Assembly (NCBI RefSeq): GCF_019263745.1
Contig: NZ_CP077107.1
Span: 186,001-250,000 of the forward strand
DNA length: 64,000 bases
Direction: 5' to 3'
DNA from: Methanospirillum hungatei
Lineage (GTDB): Archaea > Halobacteriota > Methanomicrobia > Methanomicrobiales > Methanospirillaceae
The position numbers and the translations under genes are program-made. The notes beneath the pieces are model-generated. The model searched no databases. It was given only the letters and a program-made list of their open reading frames with translations, and was not told the origin of the DNA. Positions 45,897-55,320 of the stretch are shown piece after piece (the first letter of the stretch is position 1; each line of letters opens with the position of its first letter).

Positions 45897-46058
45897 TCAG
45901 AATGCAACCATATTCAGGACGAAGATGGCAAGACCACATACAACTGCTGCAGCTAATACTGCATAGGGGCTGATGTGGACTGCCCGCCGGTCTTCACTGT
46001 CATAGTAATTGACGAGACCAGCAGATGAGATTAATCGTCCACCTGCTTTTTTTGCCAT
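45897..46058 (-). CDS. Preprotein translocase Sec61 beta (SecG-like) subunit
   Basis: 53 residues: MAKKAGGRLISSAGLVNYYD, then SEDRRAVHISPYAVLAAAVV and a hydrophobic end CGLAIFVLNMVAF. This is the archaeal Sec61 beta pattern, a single-helix tail-anchored subunit of the SecYE translocon. Convergent with cofE, with 5 bases between stops; divergent from the amidohydrolase. Confidence 0.93.
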   Translation of the reverse strand: MAKKAGGRLISSAGLVNYYDSEDRRAVHISPYAVLAAAVVCGLAIFVLNMVAF

Positions 46059-46109
46059 AATTTATATCTGACCGCTGAATTATATAAAAGACAAGGCCGG
46101 CAATATATC
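46059..46109. promoter_or_regulatory. Shared divergent promoter region with TATA box
   Basis: The 51 bases between the Sec61 beta and amidohydrolase starts hold TTATATAAAAG near 46079. Its symmetrical core lies about 22 bases from one ATG and 30 from the other, fitting nearly leaderless transcripts in both directions. Inferred from spacing only. Confidence 0.5.
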
Positions 46110-47141
46110 ATGATTAAAGAGTATTCGGTATCAGGGACTGCTCTGACTGGTGAAAACCTTGAGGCGCGGGATGTAACTATCGTTGTTCAGGATGGCATTA
46201 TTACTGCTGTCGAAGATGAAATCTCTGTCTCTCATAAATGGATATGTCCTGCATTTTTTAACGCTCATACCCATCTTGCTGATACCGTTGCAATGGATCT
46301 CCCCTGCAATGGAACTCTTGATGAACTCGTTACTCCCCCACATGGACTCAAACATCAAATTCTTGCTCATACTCCGGATGATCGGCTTATTACAGCAATG
46401 AATGAATCTATGAAAGAAATGATTCATTCCGGAACTGCAGGATTTGCTGATTTTCGGGAAGGGGGAAAAGAAGGAGTTTTAACTTTAAAACAGGCCGCAT
46501 CATCATTACCCATTCATCCGGTTATATTGGGGCGTGAAGGTGGTGAGGTGAATGCTGATGGAGCGGGCATCAGCAGCGTTCGTGATGTTTCCTCGTCACA
46601 GGAGATAGTCGATCGGATGAAAAAACAAGGTAAGATTGTTGGCTTTCATGCAGGGGAACGAGATTTTCTTGATATTGATGCTGCATTGGATATGAATCCA
46701 GATTTTCTTGTGCATTGCACTCATGCAAGATCTGATCAGGTAAAAAGAATCGCTGATGAAGATATTCCAGTAGTATTATGCTGTCGGTCAAATTTTCTTC
46801 TGGGGGTTTCATCTGGAAATCATCATCCCCCTGTGCAGGAAATGCTCAATGCTGGTGTTCGGTTGTTAATCGGAACTGACAATGTCATGTTTGTGCAGCC
46901 AGATATGATGCAGGAGTTGAGTTTCGTTCATACGGTGTATGGGGTGCCTACTCATGATTTACTCAAAAGTGCCACTTCTGGATTTCCGCCTATAGGGGTA
47001 TCACATTGTATAGAAAAAGGTAATTTGGCTTCTTTTTTTGTTTTAGATACTTCTTGGGGGAACATTCACTATTCCCGCGATATCGAATCCACCATTGTGA
47101 AGAGGGCTCCTTTGAGCCATTTTTGCGCAAGAATTTTTTAG
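46110..47141 (+). CDS. Amidohydrolase (chlorohydrolase/deaminase-like)
   Basis: 343 residues of the metal-dependent amidohydrolase barrel: NAHTHLAD (first metal His pair), GFHAGERD, VHCTHARSDQ (metal His) and LIGTDNVMF (metal Asp). An N-terminal beta-sandwich and a C-terminal strand are typical of ring deaminases such as cytosine or 5-deoxyadenosine deaminase, but the substrate pocket cannot be read. Stands alone between Sec61 beta and uspA. Confidence 0.88.
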   Translation: MIKEYSVSGTALTGENLEARDVTIVVQDGIITAVEDEISVSHKWICPAFFNAHTHLADTVAMDLPCNGTLDELVTPPHGLKHQILAHTPDDRLITAMNESMKEMIHSGTAGFADFREGGKEGVLTLKQAASSLPIHPVILGREGGEVNADGAGISSVRDVSSSQEIVDRMKKQGKIVGFHAGERDFLDIDAALDMNPDFLVHCTHARSDQVKRIADEDIPVVLCCRSNFLLGVSSGNHHPPVQEMLNAGVRLLIGTDNVMFVQPDMMQELSFVHTVYGVPTHDLLKSATSGFPPIGVSHCIEKGNLASFFVLDTSWGNIHYSRDIESTIVKRAPLSHFCARIF

Positions 47142-47183
47142 GTAAAGTCCAAATTAATTGGGAAGCCTTTTTGTGAGGAGTAT

Positions 47184-47612
47184 ATGTACAACACAATTCT
47201 TGTTGCGATTGACGGATCTGTTATTAGTGAAAAGGCATTTGAAGCCGCCGTCGAACAGGCAAAAGCCTGGAAAGCAAAACTTCATGCCGTTTATGTCGTA
47301 GAATCGGGGCTTTTTACTGATATTCCGGCAGACAGCAAGCTTGAAATCATGTACAGTCTTCTGGAGCAGGAAGGGAACGCTGCTCTTGATAAAATCCGGG
47401 AGATTGCCCAGAAACAGAACTTTGAAGTGACTACTCATTTCGAACAGGGTCATGCCGGGGATACTATTCTTTCAACCGCTGAAAAACTGAATGCAGATCT
47501 TATCATCATGGGATCACATGGAAAGAGTAATATTGACCGCATCCTGATTGGAAGCGTTAGTTCCTTCGTAGTTGAACACAGTAAGGTCTCTGTGTTGGTG
47601 GTGAGATCATAG
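47184..47612 (+). CDS. Universal stress protein A family
   Basis: 142 residues. N-terminal NTILVAIDGSVISEKAF and the ATP-binding loop IMGSHGKSNIDRILIGSVSS (Gx2Gx9GS) are intact, so it is probably an ATP-binding Usp. The last base of its TAG is the first of the GTG of the CBS gene, so the two are coupled. Confidence 0.93.
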   Translation: MYNTILVAIDGSVISEKAFEAAVEQAKAWKAKLHAVYVVESGLFTDIPADSKLEIMYSLLEQEGNAALDKIREIAQKQNFEVTTHFEQGHAGDTILSTAEKLNADLIIMGSHGKSNIDRILIGSVSSFVVEHSKVSVLVVRS

Positions 47613-48475
47613 TGTCAATCCCCCTGGTATCTGATTACATGACTGGTGATGTCGTCACCGTGGAGATACCTGGAAATAGGGATGATGTATTAAAAATTTT
47701 AAAAAGGACCGGAATCAGTGGAGTTCCTGTCTTAAAAGACAATAAACTTGTAGGTATTATTACCCGAAAGGATCTCCTCCATAAACCAGAAGAGAATCAG
47801 CTCGCTCTTCTGATGACCCCTAATCCGCTTACTATACGGTACGATGCTACTCTGACCGAAGCTGCAAAAATGATGAGACAGCGGAACATTCGCCGTCTTC
47901 CAGTTGTCGATGAGGCAAATAAACTGGTGGGGCTTATCAGCGTAGCAGATCTTATCCTTGCAATTGCACGAATGAAAATTGAGGATGAGATAAAAGATAT
48001 ATACACCAGTCCCACATTTGCACTCTGGGAAGAAACTCCCTTGCCACTTGTTGGGAGAATTATGGAGATATCCGGGCATGAGGCAATTCCAATCCTCAAC
48101 AGAGATTCAAAACTTCAGGGTATCATCTGCGAACGAGATCTTATCAGATGTGCTATGATCGAGGATTCTGTTGAGACATCTGATCTTTCAACAACCGGGA
48201 CTGATGATGATGAATGGACCTGGGAGAGTATCCGTGATGTGCACCACATCAGCTATGGAATATCAAGGGTTCAGCTTCCAAACCGACCGGTAAAACAGGC
48301 TATGATTACGAATGTGGTCATGGTTCCGCCAAATGCTGAAGTGAGTGAATGTGCCCTGAAGATGAAACGTGCCAGGGTCGATCAGCTCCCAATAGTAAAC
48401 GGCGATAACCGGCTGAAAAGCATTCTCTTTGATAGAGAACTCATCAAAGTTCTGCTTGATGAAAAATATCAATAA
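47612..48475 (+). CDS. Four-CBS-domain protein
   Basis: 287 residues from GTG at 47612, with two Bateman pairs. Repeats start near SDYMTGDVVTVEIPGN, LMTPNPLTIRYDATLTEAA, ALWEETPLPLVGRIMEISG and AMITNVVMVPPNAEVSECA, with closing IVGIITRKDL, LVGLISVADL, LQGIICERDL and LKSILFDREL. CBS pairs sense adenosyl nucleotides. A likely energy sensor coupled to UspA; no catalytic domain. Confidence 0.93.
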   Translation: MSIPLVSDYMTGDVVTVEIPGNRDDVLKILKRTGISGVPVLKDNKLVGIITRKDLLHKPEENQLALLMTPNPLTIRYDATLTEAAKMMRQRNIRRLPVVDEANKLVGLISVADLILAIARMKIEDEIKDIYTSPTFALWEETPLPLVGRIMEISGHEAIPILNRDSKLQGIICERDLIRCAMIEDSVETSDLSTTGTDDDEWTWESIRDVHHISYGISRVQLPNRPVKQAMITNVVMVPPNAEVSECALKMKRARVDQLPIVNGDNRLKSILFDRELIKVLLDEKYQ

Positions 48476-48566
48476 AAACCTTTAAATTATTGCAGGTTAT
48501 TTGTAACTAAGGCATTTTTGCTTCTGCAATACTTTCGCATTTCACTCATTATTTCCGGAGTTCATT

Positions 48567-49196
48567 ATGGTCGAACAGAGCGATACAATGAAAGGAACAA
48601 CCACTGTTGGAATTGTATTTAAATCAGGGGTTGTGCTCGCAAGTGAAAAACGTGCAACGATGGGATATCTGATATCCAACAAAACAGCAAAGAAGATTTA
48701 TCAGGTAGCTCCTCGGATTGGACTTACTACAGCAGGTGGAGTCGGTGATGCACAACAGCTTGCACGGCTCATGACCGTTGAAGCAAATCTCTATGAAATT
48801 CGGAGAGGCAAGCGTATCAGCGTTCAGGCAGCATCTACCCTGCTTTCAAATATTCTTCATGGAAACAGGATGTTCCCATTTTATGTCCAACTTTTGATCG
48901 GCGGCGTAGATGAGACCGGACCGGTTCTTTTCTCCGTTGACGCAGTTGGAGGAACCGGAAAAGAAGATGGGATTGTGGCAACAGGATCAGGATCTCCCAT
49001 GGCTTATGGTGTTCTGGAAGATCGGTATATTGCCGGTATGGAAGAAAAATCAGCCGTGGAATTAGCTATTCGAGCATTACGCTCAGCAATCAAACGTGAT
49101 GCCGGATCAGGAGAAGGAATTGCGGTTGTTGTCATTACTGATGAATCCTATAACGAATTAACAGATGAAGAAATTAATGCTCTAACACCAAATTAG
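48567..49196 (+). CDS. psmB: Proteasome beta subunit
   Basis: 209 residues. A ten-residue propeptide MVEQSDTMKG is followed by the catalytic Thr11 in TTTVGIVFKSG. Lys (SEKRATMGYL) and Asp of the active site are in place, as is SGEGIAVVVIT. A TATA-like TTTAAATT near 48481 fits a leadered transcript. Followed 40 bases later by aCPSF1, a pairing I recall in many euryarchaea. Confidence 0.97.
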   Translation: MVEQSDTMKGTTTVGIVFKSGVVLASEKRATMGYLISNKTAKKIYQVAPRIGLTTAGGVGDAQQLARLMTVEANLYEIRRGKRISVQAASTLLSNILHGNRMFPFYVQLLIGGVDETGPVLFSVDAVGGTGKEDGIVATGSGSPMAYGVLEDRYIAGMEEKSAVELAIRALRSAIKRDAGSGEGIAVVVITDESYNELTDEEINALTPN

Positions 49197-49236
49197 ACTA
49201 TTTTACAATATTTTATTACTTTTTTAGGACGGTTTT

Positions 49237-51126
49237 ATGCTTATTGAGGAACGTCTCAAAGAGATTCAGGAAAAAATTAAAAAGAAAGTGCCAAAAGGAA
49301 TCAAGGTAGCTTCAGTTGAGTTTGAAGGCCCCGAACTGGTTATCTACACTGATGATCCAAAAACTTTTGCAGATCAGGATGATCTCATAAAAATTCTGGC
49401 ACGGGATATTAGAAAAAGAATTGTTGTCCGACCGACTATTCTTGAAGATCCGGAACGAGCTGCATCAGCAATTCGTCGGGTCGTTGGAGAGAATGCAGGA
49501 ATCTCGGATATATTTTTTGAAGCAGATAGTGGAGAAGTCCTTATCGAGGCAGAAAAACCTGGTGTTGTTATCGGGAAGAACGGTGCAACCCTTCGGGATA
49601 TAACCCGGGAGATCGGGTGGACACCCAAAGTAGTCAGAACACCCCCTATTGAAAGCAGTACAGTAAAACAGGTACGACAATATCTGCGGGCTGCTCACCA
49701 GGAAAGAAAAGAACTCTTAAAAAGAATTGGTAGACGTATTCACCGGGATGTTATCTCAAAGGATCAATGGATACGTGTTACTACTCTTGGTTGCTGTCGA
49801 GAAGTTGGTCGTGCAGCATTTCTGTTATCTACTCCGGAAAGCCGTGTACTGATTGACTGTGGAGAAAAGCCTGATAGTTTTGAAGCAACACCTTATCTCT
49901 ATGTCCCAGAAATACACCCCCTCTCACAGCTCGATGCTGTGGTTCTGACCCATGCTCATCTGGATCACTGTGCTTATATTCCTCTTCTCTATAAATATGG
50001 ATATGAAGGGCCGGTTTACTCTACGCCGCCAACACGTGACCTAGCCGCCATGCTTCAGCTTGATTATCTTGACGTGGTTAATAAGGAAGGAAAAACTATT
50101 CCCTATTCCTCCAATGAAGTCAAAGAATATATTAAACACTCCATTGTTCTTAATTATGGATGTGTGACGGATATTGCGCCAGATATCAAACTGACATTTC
50201 ACAATGCAGGTCATATTCTCGGATCAGGCATTGCTCATTTCCATATAGGTGATGGACTTTATAATGTAGCCTTCACTGGAGATCTCCACTATGGAAAAAG
50301 CCGTCTTTTCAACGCTGCAGTAAACCATTATCCTCGTCTTGAAGCTTTATTCATGGAATCTACCTATGGTGGTGCCCAGGATATGCAGCCTTCCCGTGCT
50401 GAAGCAGAAGAGAGACTTTATGGTGTTTTCCGCGAAGTCCTGGAACGTGGTGGCAAGATCATTATCCCCGCTTTTGCTGTCGGACGTTCACAGGAAGTTA
50501 TGCTTGCAATTGAAGAAGGCATGCGACTTGGAAAATTCCCACCAGTGAAAGTCTATCTGGATGGTATGATTAAGGAAGCAACTGCAATTCATACAACCTA
50601 TCCAGAGTATCTTAATTCAGAGCTTCGCAACCTTATTTTCAAAGAAGGCCACAATCCATTCCTGGCTGAATGTTTTGAACAGGTTGATTCAGCAGAAAAG
50701 CGTGAGCGTGTCATAACCGGAGAGCCCTGTGTCATCATTACCACCAGCGGTATGTTAAACGGTGGTCCAGTTATGGAATACCTGCGGAATCTTGCTGCAG
50801 ATGAAAGAAATTGTCTGGTATTTGTCGGTTACCAGGCTGATGGGACACTTGGACGGAGAATTCAAAAAGGCTGGCGTGAGATTCCAATTGGAAACCGTGA
50901 GACAATAGTTGTCAATCTTGATTGTATCACAGTAGATGGATTTTCAGGTCACTCAGATCGAAGACAGCTGATGAACTTTGTTTCTCATATGCAGCCAAAA
51001 CCTGAAAAAATATTTGCAATCCATGGTGATGAGAATAAAACAATCGATCTAGCAAGTTCTATTTACAAGAAATTGCATATTCAGACAACATCTCCCATGA
51101 ATCTGGAAACATACCGGTTGATATGA
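49237..51126 (+). CDS. aCPSF1 / FttA, archaeal beta-CASP ribonuclease and termination factor
   Basis: 629 residues. N-terminal KH-type domains include [19 protein letters not shown] (about residues 109-127). The metallo-beta-lactamase core has [13 protein letters not shown], the FTGDLHYG Asp, and [10 protein letters not shown]; the beta-CASP region has [21 protein letters not shown] and the closing [18 protein letters not shown]. The protein cuts RNA and terminates transcription genome-wide in archaea. Full length. Confidence 0.96.
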   Translation: MLIEERLKEIQEKIKKKVPKGIKVASVEFEGPELVIYTDDPKTFADQDDLIKILARDIRKRIVVRPTILEDPERAASAIRRVVGENAGISDIFFEADSGEVLIEAEKPGVVIGKNGATLRDITREIGWTPKVVRTPPIESSTVKQVRQYLRAAHQERKELLKRIGRRIHRDVISKDQWIRVTTLGCCREVGRAAFLLSTPESRVLIDCGEKPDSFEATPYLYVPEIHPLSQLDAVVLTHAHLDHCAYIPLLYKYGYEGPVYSTPPTRDLAAMLQLDYLDVVNKEGKTIPYSSNEVKEYIKHSIVLNYGCVTDIAPDIKLTFHNAGHILGSGIAHFHIGDGLYNVAFTGDLHYGKSRLFNAAVNHYPRLEALFMESTYGGAQDMQPSRAEAEERLYGVFREVLERGGKIIIPAFAVGRSQEVMLAIEEGMRLGKFPPVKVYLDGMIKEATAIHTTYPEYLNSELRNLIFKEGHNPFLAECFEQVDSAEKRERVITGEPCVIITTSGMLNGGPVMEYLRNLAADERNCLVFVGYQADGTLGRRIQKGWREIPIGNRETIVVNLDCITVDGFSGHSDRRQLMNFVSHMQPKPEKIFAIHGDENKTIDLASSIYKKLHIQTTSPMNLETYRLI

Positions 51127-51130
51127 TCAG

Positions 51131-52237
51131 ATGAACCGACCAATTTTTCTCTTTTTTTCTATTTTCATTATCATGGCGCTTTCGAACGCCATTGTTCCAG
51201 TACTCCCCCAGCTTTCTGATGATCTTTCATTCCAGACTCTTATCTTCTCTGCATATTTTTTTGGAGCAATGATCTCAACCCTCCCATCAGGAGTTGCCAG
51301 CGATAAATTTGGTCAGCCGGTGATGATTCGATTTTCTCTTATGCTTACCTTGATATCCGGAATATTAATTCTGACTCTTACCGATCCTGTCGATCTTCTG
51401 ATCTGGAGGTTTATTGAAGGTATTGGAGCTGGGATGTTCGTGTCATCAGGTCTATCCTGGATCGGATATCAGCCGGATAATCTCAAAAACACCGGATTTT
51501 TCATGGCCTCTTTAAATCTTGGTCTATTGTGTGGACTTATTGGATCAGGATGGCTTGCACAAATTACTAGTAATATTTTACTTGGGGTGGTCATCTTCAC
51601 CGTTTTGAGTGGATTATTACTTGTAATATCAGTTTTTATTCGAATGCAACGATTTGGAACACAGAAATTGATGGACGCTTCTCTCCTTGCCCGAGAGACC
51701 GGGTCGCAGGTCATAAGGGAATATCCCCTATGGATATCAGTAATCGTTCTCCTTGGTTCAACCGGATATGTTCAGGCAGTATTTCCTGAATTATCCGGAT
51801 CTCCGGTACATGAAGTTAGTACTGTTCTTGCAGCCATGAATTTTGCAACCATCATCACATCTCTTCTGACTCCTTATCTGAAGATAGAACCGGTCATGCT
51901 TATTCGGATTTCGGCCCTTGTGATTGTCCCGTTATTATTTTCATTTCTCATAGCTCCGGTTATTGTTCTTATCATGGGGGGAGTTGCAGGTCTTATCATG
52001 GTTTCTCAGGTAGCTTATCTCGCATCAGCAGAAGAACATCAGGGAATTGCCATGGGTCTTTATTCAACATGTAGTTATGCAGGAATGACATTTCTTCCTG
52101 CCATTGGTGGATTTCTGATCAGTCTTTTTTCATTTGAATTTGCCTCATTTATTATCGCTCTTGGAGCAATTGTAACTGCAATTATTATTGGAAGATGTTC
52201 ATGCAGAGGATTTGATATTCATGGAAAAGGGGTATGA
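51131..52237 (+). CDS. MFS transporter
   Basis: 368 residues with about 11-12 hydrophobic helices. The A-loop motif GVASDKFGQPVMIR and WRFIEGIGAGMFVSSGLSWIGY match major facilitator efflux pumps. The substrate is unknown. It begins 4 bases after aCPSF1 and overlaps the methyltransferase by 17 bases, so all may share a transcript. Confidence 0.9.
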   Translation: MNRPIFLFFSIFIIMALSNAIVPVLPQLSDDLSFQTLIFSAYFFGAMISTLPSGVASDKFGQPVMIRFSLMLTLISGILILTLTDPVDLLIWRFIEGIGAGMFVSSGLSWIGYQPDNLKNTGFFMASLNLGLLCGLIGSGWLAQITSNILLGVVIFTVLSGLLLVISVFIRMQRFGTQKLMDASLLARETGSQVIREYPLWISVIVLLGSTGYVQAVFPELSGSPVHEVSTVLAAMNFATIITSLLTPYLKIEPVMLIRISALVIVPLLFSFLIAPVIVLIMGGVAGLIMVSQVAYLASAEEHQGIAMGLYSTCSYAGMTFLPAIGGFLISLFSFEFASFIIALGAIVTAIIIGRCSCRGFDIHGKGV

Positions 52238-52877
52238 AATATCTGATCTTCTAATACAACAACAAAAGATATGGGACAATGAATACAGAACAAAAGGGCG
52301 ACTCTGGGGGAAAGTTCCATTTGTACCAACTGCAGGATCAAATAAAGGGATTTTTTTAGATTTGGGATGTGGAGATGGTAAAAATCTCCGAAGAGGAGAA
52401 ACCGGTACCCTGCGTATCGGTCTTGATTTTTCTATGCATGCTCTTCGTTTATGCCGGAAAAATCCTGATTTATGTGATGTCACCTGTTTGTGTGCAGATG
52501 TCAGACATCTCCCGATAAAAAATAATGCGATTCAATCGATTGATGCCCATCATATTCTTGGACATCTTCTTTCTCCGGACAGATATCTTTGTTCAAATGA
52601 AATAAATCGAATTCTCTCTCCGGGTGGCGAAGTTTTGATTACTGTTTTTGGGTCAGAAGATCTTCGATATGGTCATGGATATGAGGTAGAACCTGGAACA
52701 TTCATGAAAGGAACCGGGATTATCACTCATTATTTTTCATCTGATGAGATCAACAAAATTTTCTTAGATATGGATCAGGTCTCATTAGAACCATGTTCCT
52801 GGATCATGAAGGTTAAAGGAAACGAATATGTTCGTTCCACATGGGTAGTTTCGTATAAAAAAGAGAATACATACTAA
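52221..52877 (+). CDS. Class I SAM-dependent methyltransferase
   Basis: 218 residues from the ATG at 52221 (MEKGYEISDL). Motif I is GIFLDLGCGDGKNLRRG, then RIGLDFSMHALRLC, DVTCLCADVRHLP and SPGGEVLITVFG. Substrate unknown; the C-terminal YFSSDEINKIF pattern is common among UbiE-like and small-molecule methylases. Overlaps the MFS gene by 17 bases. Confidence 0.88.
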   Translation: MEKGYEISDLLIQQQKIWDNEYRTKGRLWGKVPFVPTAGSNKGIFLDLGCGDGKNLRRGETGTLRIGLDFSMHALRLCRKNPDLCDVTCLCADVRHLPIKNNAIQSIDAHHILGHLLSPDRYLCSNEINRILSPGGEVLITVFGSEDLRYGHGYEVEPGTFMKGTGIITHYFSSDEINKIFLDMDQVSLEPCSWIMKVKGNEYVRSTWVVSYKKENTY

Positions 52878-52955
52878 AAAAGTTTATATGCACGATACAT
52901 TTGTAGCATACGCCGTAAGAAAAAGATATACCATATTACATAAATAGTAATCACC

Positions 52956-53411
52956 ATGTCTCCTAGCTTTGCTGATTCAGAACAGGAAGACTTGTATGAT
53001 CATGATCTCTCCCGTATTGGAGTATCGCTTCCATCTAATCTGCTACAGAATTTTGATCAAATTCTAAAAACACGAGGCTATTCATCTCGATCTGAAGGTA
53101 TACGTGACGCTATCCGTTCATATATCAGATATCACAAATGGATGGCAGATCTTTCAGGACCCAGACAGGGTATCATTACACTCGTATATGATCACCATCA
53201 GAGGGGACTTGTAGCAGCAATTACGGATATTCAACACGATTATATGGAATTAATTCAAGCATCTCTTCATTCACATGTTACTCATAACCGGTGTGTTGAG
53301 GTCTTGCTGGTAAAAGGAGATGCACAGGAAGTTAAAAGTATTGCAGAACGTCTTATGGCACAAAAAGGTGTTGAGACGGTAAAATTAACGACGATACCCC
53401 TTGAGGGGTAA
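52956..53411 (+). CDS. nikR: Nickel-responsive regulator NikR
   Basis: 151 residues. The ribbon-helix-helix DNA-binding domain (RIGVSLPSNLLQNFDQILKTRGYSSRSEGIRDAIRSYI) is followed by the ACT-like metal domain with LYxHxH-type ligands: ITLVYDHHQ, ASLHSHVTHNRCVEVLLVKG (His, His, Cys). It represses nickel uptake genes when nickel is ample, important where F430 and hydrogenases need nickel. TATA-like GTTTATAT at 52882. No nickel transporter is adjacent. Confidence 0.95.
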   Translation: MSPSFADSEQEDLYDHDLSRIGVSLPSNLLQNFDQILKTRGYSSRSEGIRDAIRSYIRYHKWMADLSGPRQGIITLVYDHHQRGLVAAITDIQHDYMELIQASLHSHVTHNRCVEVLLVKGDAQEVKSIAERLMAQKGVETVKLTTIPLEG

Positions 53412-53416
53412 TTCTT

Positions 53417-54616
53417 TTATTCTGTTCCCTCTGAAAGACAAGGGTTTTTCCGGTACAACCAGTTTCTGTATACTATCGGCGTGCTGATAGTTGTAAGCAG
53501 GCTCATGAAAACAATACCTGCATAAATATCCTGCCCGATTATACCTCCGGTCAGTCCGATTAATGCAACAATCATTGCCACTTCTCCCCGGGGTGACATT
53601 CCAAAACCGACAATTAACGAATCGCGATTGCAAATACCAATAAGTCGGGAAGGTATGGCACATCCTACCACTTTTGTCAGGATTGCCACAACCGTTAACA
53701 CCAGCATGAATATTATTCCGTCAACTGTTAATGCATGAATGTCAACCAGTATACCAAGAGATACAAAGAATATTGATGCAAAGATGATCTGCAGGTATTC
53801 TGCACCCTCCTTCAAATCCTTGCTATGTCTAAGGCCTACACTCTCCATTGAAACACCTGCAAGGAATGCGCCAACAATTCCGGAAAGACCGACGAGATCC
53901 GCTACCATGGCATAAAAAAACGCAATCATCATTGCGGTTATAAAGGCAAATTCTGGAAATTTCTCTGCTATCCTGGATTGATCCAGTTTCATTAACAATT
54001 TACTAATTACTGAAACTCCCAAAAGACCAAAGATTGCCATAAATCCGATGGCCTTGATGAAGACAAAGACAACTCCTTCTGGGGTGAATGAACCGGAAAC
54101 GAAATCTTCAGTGATTGCAAGCGCCAGAAGTGAGAGCACATCATCAATTACTGCAGCACCAATAATTGCTTTTGCTGCATCCGACTGAAGCTGGTTGATC
54201 TCACGAAGTACGTTAGCAGTAATAGCGATACTTGTTGCTGTAAGGGCGGTTCCAACGAAAAATGCCCCCTGCATGTCAAAGTGAAAGAGAACTGCTGTAA
54301 TATACCCCCCTATCCAAGGGATGATAACTCCAAATCCGGCAATAATACTATATTTTACATTGAAAATTTCTCTGATATTAAATTCAAAACCAATTACAAA
54401 CAGGAGAATAATTGCTCCAAGATGGGCAATACTACTTACAAAATCCGTGTAGGTGACAAGACCTAAAATACTGGGTCCGACAATGAGGCCTACCAGAATT
54501 TCCCCTATGACTGCTGATTGGTTTATTCGGGATGCAAGAAGGTATCCAGCAAGAGCAACAAAGAGTAGCAGGCTCATCTGAAATTCAATAGAAGAGATCA
54601 CACCTTCTGGGCTCAT
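53417..54616 (-). CDS. CPA2-type Na+/H+ antiporter
   Basis: 399 residues with about 12 helices. AVIGEILVGLIVGPSILG, the LFVIGFEFNIREI segment, GTALTATSIAITANVL, and the AAVIDDVLSLLALAI aspartate pair are typical of the KefB/NapA branch. It exchanges a monovalent cation for protons. No TrkA domain. Convergent with nikR, 5 bases between stops. Confidence 0.93.
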   Translation of the reverse strand: MSPEGVISSIEFQMSLLLFVALAGYLLASRINQSAVIGEILVGLIVGPSILGLVTYTDFVSSIAHLGAIILLFVIGFEFNIREIFNVKYSIIAGFGVIIPWIGGYITAVLFHFDMQGAFFVGTALTATSIAITANVLREINQLQSDAAKAIIGAAVIDDVLSLLALAITEDFVSGSFTPEGVVFVFIKAIGFMAIFGLLGVSVISKLLMKLDQSRIAEKFPEFAFITAMMIAFFYAMVADLVGLSGIVGAFLAGVSMESVGLRHSKDLKEGAEYLQIIFASIFFVSLGILVDIHALTVDGIIFMLVLTVVAILTKVVGCAIPSRLIGICNRDSLIVGFGMSPRGEVAMIVALIGLTGGIIGQDIYAGIVFMSLLTTISTPIVYRNWLYRKNPCLSEGTE

Positions 54617-54622
54617 AATTAC

Positions 54623-55213
54623 TTATTTCTCCGTGATATGTGGTTTTGGTTCAAGTTCACCCAGGATACGATTTGTCCGGTCCAATATTTTCCTGATCTG
54701 ATCCTGTGTGGCTGGGTGATCAGTATGGAGATCACGTAATGCTTTTGTTGATGATTCAATATCGGCGATATATGATGCAATTGCAGATCTCGTTAATGTC
54801 CAGTTCTTTTCGTTCTGGATTGCAGAATCTTCTGCTTTATTTCTCCTGACAAGGTGCCGGACTGCATGGGCAAGTTCTGTAAAAAGAGGTTTTGGGTCTC
54901 CTCCTTTTTGAAGATAAAAGTCTGCCCCGTTGTTTAGTGCTTCAATTACCACTTCTTCCCTTCCTTTACCGGTAAAGATGATAAAGGGAATAGATGGATT
55001 TTCTGACCTGACACATTTTAGCAATTCAATGCCGTCCATATCAGGCATATCATAATCAGAAATGATGGCATCAAACTGTTCAGACCGTAACCGGGTAAGT
55101 CCCTCATCTGCTGAGTCTGCAATTTCTACATCGAGATTTGCTTCTTCTTTTAAATAAATTTGTGTCAGAGTGAGCAACGTCTTTTCATCATCAATATATA
55201 AAACACGGGTCAT
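54623..55213 (-). CDS. Response regulator with C-terminal helical domain
   Basis: 196 residues from the ATG at 55213 (MTRVLYIDDE). A receiver domain has LYIDDEKTLL, DAIISDYDMPDMDG (phosphoacceptor), FTGKGREE and the position-Lys region FYLQKGGDP. The 75 C-terminal residues are helical with DLHTDHPATQDQIRKIL, not a known DNA-binding domain. Its kinase is not adjacent; the antiporter starts 6 bases after its stop. Confidence 0.9.
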   Translation of the reverse strand: MTRVLYIDDEKTLLTLTQIYLKEEANLDVEIADSADEGLTRLRSEQFDAIISDYDMPDMDGIELLKCVRSENPSIPFIIFTGKGREEVVIEALNNGADFYLQKGGDPKPLFTELAHAVRHLVRRNKAEDSAIQNEKNWTLTRSAIASYIADIESSTKALRDLHTDHPATQDQIRKILDRTNRILGELEPKPHITEK

Positions 55214-55320
55214 TTTTTTAATATTTGTGATAGCACCTGAGCATTCCATTACGTGGTAATGTAGTATTATCTTCTCAAGGGAAATTTCTTTTTTGCCATC
55301 TAAAGAATAGGGTGTATATA

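Noticed and set aside
52890-52955. NikR operator in front of nikR
   Set aside because: GATACAT...GCATACG looked suggestive, but no clear dyad with correct spacing was found.
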